NCBI GenBank assembly: GCA_934274515.1
Contig: CAKQTC010000018.1
Coordinates: 1 to 20,932, forward strand
From: an uncultured Clostridia bacterium
GTDB lineage: Bacteria; Bacillota; Clostridia; Christensenellales; DTU072
Direction: 5' to 3'
DNA length: 20,932 nucleotides
Shown here in pieces: positions 16,851-20,932 of the stretch (the stretch's first letter is position 1; each line of letters opens with the position of its first letter). A program made the translations under genes and the position numbers. Under the pieces are notes generated by a model, which saw only the letters and a list, made by a program, of their open reading frames with translations, had not been told where the DNA came from and searched no databases.

Positions 16851-18311
16851 TTAGTGTATTCTCTCTATGCCTCGTTTGGGCTGAGAGGGTTTCATCATTC
16901 GGTGGGCTTGCATCATGCAACGGTAGGCGAAGCGTCGATCGTCTTCTTCCGGATTGCGTCCCCACGGGAGGTCTGATGAGGTACCTCCGCCGCCACATGA
17001 CTGGGCGAATTGGGTTGCGCCATCAAGATAGCCGAGGAACAGATACATCGCACACTTCAGAATCTCATTCGGCTGCTCGGCGATAGCAGTCAGGAATTCT
17101 CCGTTTAAATTATCTTTCTGTTCAGATGGCATGGATTCAATCATTGAGCGCACATCGACAACCATTCTGGCAAAGACGGCATCGGTCAGCCTCATGCGCA
17201 CCTGCTCCTGATTCTTTTCAGTAAATTCGTGGTAATTCTTTTGCGCCGAGTCTCGCTTCTCCTTGACGGTGTGCAGCTCATCCTGAAGTTCGGCGAGTTG
17301 CCGATCGGCAGTCTTGAGTTTGTCGCGTTTGTCGGCGAGTTTTTGTACGGTAGATTCAAGCTGGGTTTCAAGGGAAGCGATGCGGCAAAGCAAATCGGAA
17401 ACATCTCCGGAACCATTCTCGATGTCTGTCTTCATCAGAGCAATTTCTTCATTCAGTTCCAGCTCCTGCCTTTCAAGATTCGCGATCATGGTCGAGAGTC
17501 CTTTGACACGAGTTTCAGCTTTCTTGATTTGGTCTTCAAGTTGGCTCAACTGCCCGGACTTGTCGCTTATAAGAGTTTCGAGTTTGGCGTTCTCACGGTG
17601 AAGGTCTCGGTTGTATTCAGCGGTCGAGCGATGACGTGCGCCGGTCTCATAAATGTCATCGCCACGGTCAAGGCCGTATTTGCGGTTCACTTCGGCAAGT
17701 CGGGTGTGCAGGTCTCGCATGTGCTGCTTTGCCTCGAATTTATTCTTACCTCCAAGTACCTCCTTTGAACTTAGACGTCCGTCGGCGGTCAGCGGCACGA
17801 ACACACAATGCGCATGTGGTCCCATCTCGTCAAGATGTACGATGAACGAGGCTACGTTTTCTTCTCCGAATTCTCGGCACACGAAACCATAGATATCCTT
17901 CGCCCATCGCTCGATTTCAAGTTGCCGGACAAGATGCCCGTTTGTCTCCTCATACTCATTCAGCATTTGAGAGCCGAAAGCCATCTCACGCATCCTCTCA
18001 CGATTGCCGCCGAATACAACCATGACAGCACGATTGGAGATGGCGGTCACTCGGGCATCCGGTCGGAGATGATTTTTGATTATCTCTTCGACCCTGTCAC
18101 CGATACGCCGCGATTTGTCCACGGCGGTTATCTTGCCTCCGGGCCCGACCTGAAAGTTCAGTGCGGTTCGGGTGCGGTCATAATTGTGGTCGGGATTCTT
18201 GGCTTTTCGCTCGAACAGTTCATCGCTCCAGTTGCGCTGATGCTCGTTGCTGACGCCGGCTGCTACGGACTTTACAGGTTTGAAGTCCATCATCTGTTTA
18301 GGTGAAGACAT
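16851..18311 (-). CDS. mobV: MobV/Pre-type relaxase
   Basis: Plasmid mobilisation relaxase of the Mob_Pre (MobV) family, which nicks oriT and pilots one strand into a recipient using another element's conjugation machinery. With the start at the ATG at 18311 it is 486 residues. Seen: an N-terminal VSNEHQRNW and YDRTRTALNFQV block, which is the family's opening, and the catalytic-metal motif HLDEMGPHAHCVFVP (about 159-173). The latter is the H-DE--PH-H pattern. After the relaxase domain comes a long coiled coil (about 235-390) and a C-terminal part with GGGGTSSDLPW. A longer frame from 18401 lacks family character, and the likely oriT lies just upstream at 18411-18432. It reads toward the defence operon but stops 183 nt before the XRE start, with the promoter and operator in between. 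Confidence 0.9.
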   Translation of the reverse strand: MSSPKQMMDFKPVKSVAAGVSNEHQRNWSDELFERKAKNPDHNYDRTRTALNFQVGPGGKITAVDKSRRIGDRVEEIIKNHLRPDARVTAISNRAVMVVFGGNRERMREMAFGSQMLNEYEETNGHLVRQLEIERWAKDIYGFVCREFGEENVASFIVHLDEMGPHAHCVFVPLTADGRLSSKEVLGGKNKFEAKQHMRDLHTRLAEVNRKYGLDRGDDIYETGARHRSTAEYNRDLHRENAKLETLISDKSGQLSQLEDQIKKAETRVKGLSTMIANLERQELELNEEIALMKTDIENGSGDVSDLLCRIASLETQLESTVQKLADKRDKLKTADRQLAELQDELHTVKEKRDSAQKNYHEFTEKNQEQVRMRLTDAVFARMVVDVRSMIESMPSEQKDNLNGEFLTAIAEQPNEILKCAMYLFLGYLDGATQFAQSCGGGGTSSDLPWGRNPEEDDRRFAYRCMMQAHRMMKPSQPKRGIERIH

Positions 18312-18410
18312 AAAGTTATTGGTGTAATTGGTTAGGTTGATTAAAATCGGTTCATAGTTGCGCTTGCGCCGAATCTTCTTTCCGCACAGAAAGCCGCCCA
18401 CCTTCGCATG

Positions 18411-18432
18411 AAGGTATATTAGGCTATACCTT
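18411..18432. other. Candidate oriT inverted repeat (pMV158-like)
   Basis: AAGGTATA and TATACCTT form a perfect 8-bp inverted repeat with a 6-nt loop (TTAGGC on plus, GCCTAA on minus), about 100 bp upstream of mobV. From memory the pMV158 oriT hairpin has the same size and shape, AAAGTATA and TATACTTT around a 6-nt loop, and most arm positions agree. The nick would be expected in or near the loop. The rest of 18433-18724 holds only a weak hairpin (AACCG/CGGTT near 18482-18500) and no gene I can support. Confidence 0.6.
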
Positions 18433-18724
18433 AAAGGTTATTATTGCAAGCAATCTCACTCCGTCTTTCCGGATGCGTTGGAACCGTGTATTCCCGGTTT
18501 ACAAGAGGCAACTGTCTAAATGTAAATGTGGCTGATTGTTGATGAAATGATGAAAGTATGTGTAATTCGCAGCATTACAGCCTAATCCGATTCATCATAA
18601 GATTATATTTAACGATAGGGAAAGAATAGGTGGCTCCTCAACAACTGTAAAATCCTTTGATGAGAGCCTACGGCATTATAACTTGCTGATTTTCTTCCCT
18701 TTCATTAATTCATACATCAATTCA

Positions 18725-20055
18725 TCAGAATAAAGATAAATTCAGAATAAAATCTTTGGTAAATGTGTAGTATCTGCCGACAGCGTTCTTCGCAGTGTAT
18801 TTTGCAGGGAACATGCCGACCGTATAGGAGCGATATGTGAGGGAGTTCGATGCCGGCAAAAGATCTGCAAGAGACGCCGTATCTCGCTTGTGTCGGCACG
18901 GGCATTACGGTAGGTGAGCAATGTGGCGATGTCGTTTACGACGAAAGATATTGATGCTTCGCCGGTACTGTCCATGATGTCCATCAGCAGCTCGGCAACC
19001 TCAAACTCTATCTTAGAGCGGTTGGAGATTACGATTCGGTTTAGAGCAGCGGTACGCAGTCTTTCCGGACTGAACCACATTCGGTTTTCGCATTGCACAG
19101 ATAGGTCTCTCTGCATAAGAAAGTGGAGAAACGCCGGAATCTGCGCCACAAGTTTCTTCATGAAGAAAGGGTCATCAGTTTCCAGAGAGTTGACCTTGCG
19201 CACCAAGTAGCGGACTTCCTCGCGGTCGATTACAATAGGAAAATGCTCGTTGTTGGAACACAGCACGAACTTTCCGAAGAAAGCAATCTCGTTGCGGTCC
19301 TTGCCTTTGGACTCCATCTTATATGATGTTGCTGTACTGAGATTCTTCAGTCGTTTTGAATCCTCGCGCCGGGAGAGTAGGACTTCATCGACCATGATAA
19401 GCAGCTTCCCAGCCCAATCGGAGTTGAACTTGCTGCGGAAGTCTTCGTTGGTGTTGAAGGTCGCGTTGTCCTGAAAGATTGCCTTGAGTAGATTGAGGAA
19501 AGTGGTTTTGCCGGTGTTGCGTTGCTCCGACACCAGTATCAGTATCGGCAGCTTTTGAAGCGGCATCTGATACAGCAACTGGATATAGTCAAGACCATAC
19601 TCGTAATGCTCCTCGAAGATGTGGCGAAGCAGGCTGTCAATCGCGCTCCAATCTCCCGGTAGCGGCTGATGGGTGATTGACTCATAGAGATTGTAGGCGT
19701 TTCCGATTATTTTGCGATAGTCGGTGTGGCTCGGAACGGTGCAGAAGCAGTCATACTTAGGCACATCATTCAGATAGTCCTTCCCGAAGTCTGCCTTGAT
19801 AGTCGAAGCCTTCCAATAGACAAGACACTTACAAGTGGATCCGTTCGCCTGCGGTCGCAACACTTCTCGGTAATACTCAGTGCCAACTCGGATATAAGGG
19901 CACTCATTGTCATCTTGATTCGATAGTTCATCTTGACCCATGATGATGTCAGTATATTCAATATCCACCACCGGAGTTTCTTCATCCGATGCCACATCAT
20001 TTTGAGTCGGTTTATCGACATAAGCCGGAAGTAGTTTGATAGGTTCGGTTGTCAT
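18725..20055 (-). CDS. D5/SF3-type primase-helicase of the mobile element, C-terminus frameshifted
   Basis: Primase-associated SF3 helicase (DUF5906/VirE-type), the replication protein typical of small Bacteroidota mobilisable elements. Seen: Walker A SEQRNTGKTT (176-185), Walker B LLIMVDE (218-224), motif C-like KFVLCSNNE (around 262-270) and FPIVIDREEVRYLVRKV. The uninterrupted frame ends at 18742 with an odd Arg/Ser-rich tail. One base earlier the coding moves to another frame, with YRSYTVGMFPAKYTAKNAVG and RYYTFTKDFILNL, ending at 18725. The junction is at RRLLQ: reading CAGAT as CAG-GAT (one missing G) restores LLQDLLPASNSL. So the gene carries a 1-nt deletion or a sequencing error at about 18868-18872. 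The start ATG overlaps the stop of the HTH gene (ATGA), which shows they are one operon. Confidence 0.85.
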
Positions 20056-20339
20056 TGAGCACCCTTTATCATACGTTCAACATCCGACAGCCGGTATCTT
20101 ACCTTGTTGCCTATCTTGATTTTTTCCAGATACTTGTCGTTATTTCATCTCCATAAGGTCGATAAGGTTACGCCGAGCATTTTGGCGGCTTCCTTAGCGG
20201 CTATATAGATTTCTTCCTGTGGCGCGTTTGCCTCAATCTGTTCCCGATTCCATGCTTTGAAAGCCTCACGCAGATCATCAATATTCATGATGACCATCGT
20301 AGTTTGTTTTTGACTTGAATTTTGATCGTTGTAGAACAT
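20052..20339 (-). pseudogene. Excisionase-type small HTH protein with in-frame TGA
   Basis: A 95-residue protein of the MerR-like HTH_17 excisionase type. The first part reads EEIYIAAKEAAKMLGVTLST LWR, then TGA (20145-20147, codon 65), then in the same frame NNDKYLEKIKIGNKVRYRLSDVERMI. The usual pattern is TLWRW followed by a short turn and KIGNKVRYR, so the stop replaces the conserved Trp (TGG to TGA). Its stop overlaps the primase start by ATGA. Genes of this type act as excisionase or as activator of mobilisation and replication functions. Start is either the ATG at 20339, 20297 or 20288. The nonsense codon may be a real inactivation or an error in the sequence; the standard code is used elsewhere in the window, so reassignment is not the explanation. 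Confidence 0.75.
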
Positions 20340-20407
20340 TAAAACTTTAATCTGTTTTTATTATATTAGCGCAAGAAACGATTGCGAAATTGTTTGATTT
20401 TTTTTCG

Positions 20408-20438
20408 CAAAGTCACAATGTCAAAATCGGTTTGTCAA
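20408..20438 (-). promoter_or_regulatory. Possible Bacteroides-type promoter of the HTH-primase genes
   Basis: Minus strand TTG (20436-20438), 20 nt, then TGACTTTG (20408-20415), which differs at one base from the Bacteroides -7 consensus TAnnTTTG and has the normal spacing. It lies about 68 nt before the first possible start of the HTH gene. Apart from this, the gene-free stretch 20340-20932 has AT-rich tracts and no supported gene up to about 20785. Confidence 0.4.
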
Positions 20439-20784
20439 TAGTCCTGCAATGCTTTTAAGCGTCTATAATAAAGGAGATTATATTTATATATAAATCAAAA
20501 CCCATATTGATTTCACAAATATTACATCGCATTTCCACTCAATGGAACTTCATGGAACAAATAGAATATGATTACAAGAAACCGGCAGCAAATAGGGTTT
20601 CACGGTAGGTATAAATTTTACCATTCGTTAGGAAATGCTCCCGGATTTATATATGTCGAATTAAGACTATTTAACCACTATCTTTATGCAAATTCATTAA
20701 TGCAGCCACCTGTTTTTTGCGATGAAAAAGAAATCCGACAACGCGAACTATTGAATTGCCGGATTAAAGATGAAGTATTGTAGA

Positions 20785-20932
20785 ATTTTCTGCTATTGCT
20801 GGTCGACAACCTCCCAATGACCGCCTTTGTCGGAACCCACTCTGCGGATTTCACCTCCTGACTTCGTCAATGCGTACCCCAAAACTCCTCAGTGAACAAT
20901 TTGGCAATTCGCTGGTGTCTTTTCATAAGCAT
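20785..20932 (-). pseudogene. Possible end of a small gene at the window edge
   Basis: On the minus strand two frames look protein-like. One starts ATG at the window edge and gives MKRHQRIAKLFTEEF. The other, starting in the same GGGGT region, gives LGYALTKSGGEIRRVGSDKG and ends HWEVVDQQ and a stop near 20800. Joined by a one-base change in the TTTTGGGG run they would form a single short product. I do not recognise the family. It may equally be the end of a longer gene outside the window or a relic. Low confidence. Confidence 0.2.

Larger units (their letters stand above)
16851..20438 (-). mobile_element. Mobilisation and replication module of a Bacteroidales mobilisable element
   Basis: The HTH gene, the primase-helicase, the oriT-like repeat and mobV sit together and read in one direction, as in small mobilisable units of Bacteroidota. 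No integrase and no attachment site is visible, so whether it is integrated or a plasmid cannot be told. The AT-rich defence operon next to it reads as its cargo. Confidence 0.55.

Noticed and set aside
17229..18305. Plus-strand frames antisense to mobV
   Set aside because: Shadows of the relaxase and coiled coil; no independent support.
61..20339. Reassignment of TGA to Trp to explain the in-frame TGA codons
   Set aside because: Other genes use TGA as stop in ATGA overlaps (for example at 13311), rhuM is broken by TAA, and there is no reason to expect Trp at the transposase TGA.
20568..20783. Plus-strand frame of 71 residues
   Set aside because: No recognisable family, no good ribosome site, isolated on the opposite strand in an AT-rich region; probably chance.
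1..20932. CRISPR array, tRNA or rRNA genes
   Set aside because: No regularly spaced repeats and no tRNA- or rRNA-like sequence was noticed on either strand.

Overview
The window looks like a mobile island from a Bacteroidales (Bacteroidota) genome. The evidence is a Bacteroides-type -7 box (TAnnTTTG) in front of a key operon, a MobV relaxase next to a D5-like primase-helicase and a small excisionase-type HTH gene, an IS256-family transposase, and a RhuM/BRO-N relic pair. The species cannot be named from the sequence. Nearly all genes lie on the minus strand, so the island reads from right to left.

Right side (about 16.85-20.9 kb): a mobilisation and replication module of more balanced base composition. 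It holds a small HTH gene with an in-frame stop (20052-20339), a D5/SF3-type primase-helicase whose C-terminus is frameshifted (18725-20055), an inverted repeat shaped like a pMV158-type oriT (18411-18432), and a MobV/Pre relaxase (16851-18311). No integrase is visible; it may lie outside the window.

Centre (about 2.8-16.7 kb): an AT-rich, tightly spaced minus-strand operon that reads as a DISARM-related anti-phage island of unusual composition. In transcription order it encodes an XRE regulator, a radical SAM protein, a NERD-nuclease/SF1 helicase fusion, a large uncharacterised protein in the DrmE position, DrmA (SF2 helicase, split by one extra A in an A7 tract), DrmB (DUF1998) and an ABC/RecF-like ATPase. 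DrmA and DrmB are recognised with good confidence. The usual DISARM methyltransferase (DrmMI or DrmMII) and the phospholipase-D protein DrmC are not in the operon. A radical SAM enzyme, a NERD-helicase and an ATPase are present instead. This combination is the most interesting content of the window.

Left side (1-2.75 kb): decayed accessory DNA. It holds a truncated BRO-N fragment, a RhuM-family gene broken by one nonsense codon, and an IS256-family transposase broken by an in-frame TGA.

At least five genes carry a single-base lesion (three nonsense codons, two indels). Either the island is decaying or the sequence contains long-read or metagenome assembly errors. Raw-read checking decides whether DrmA, and so the defence system, is functional.
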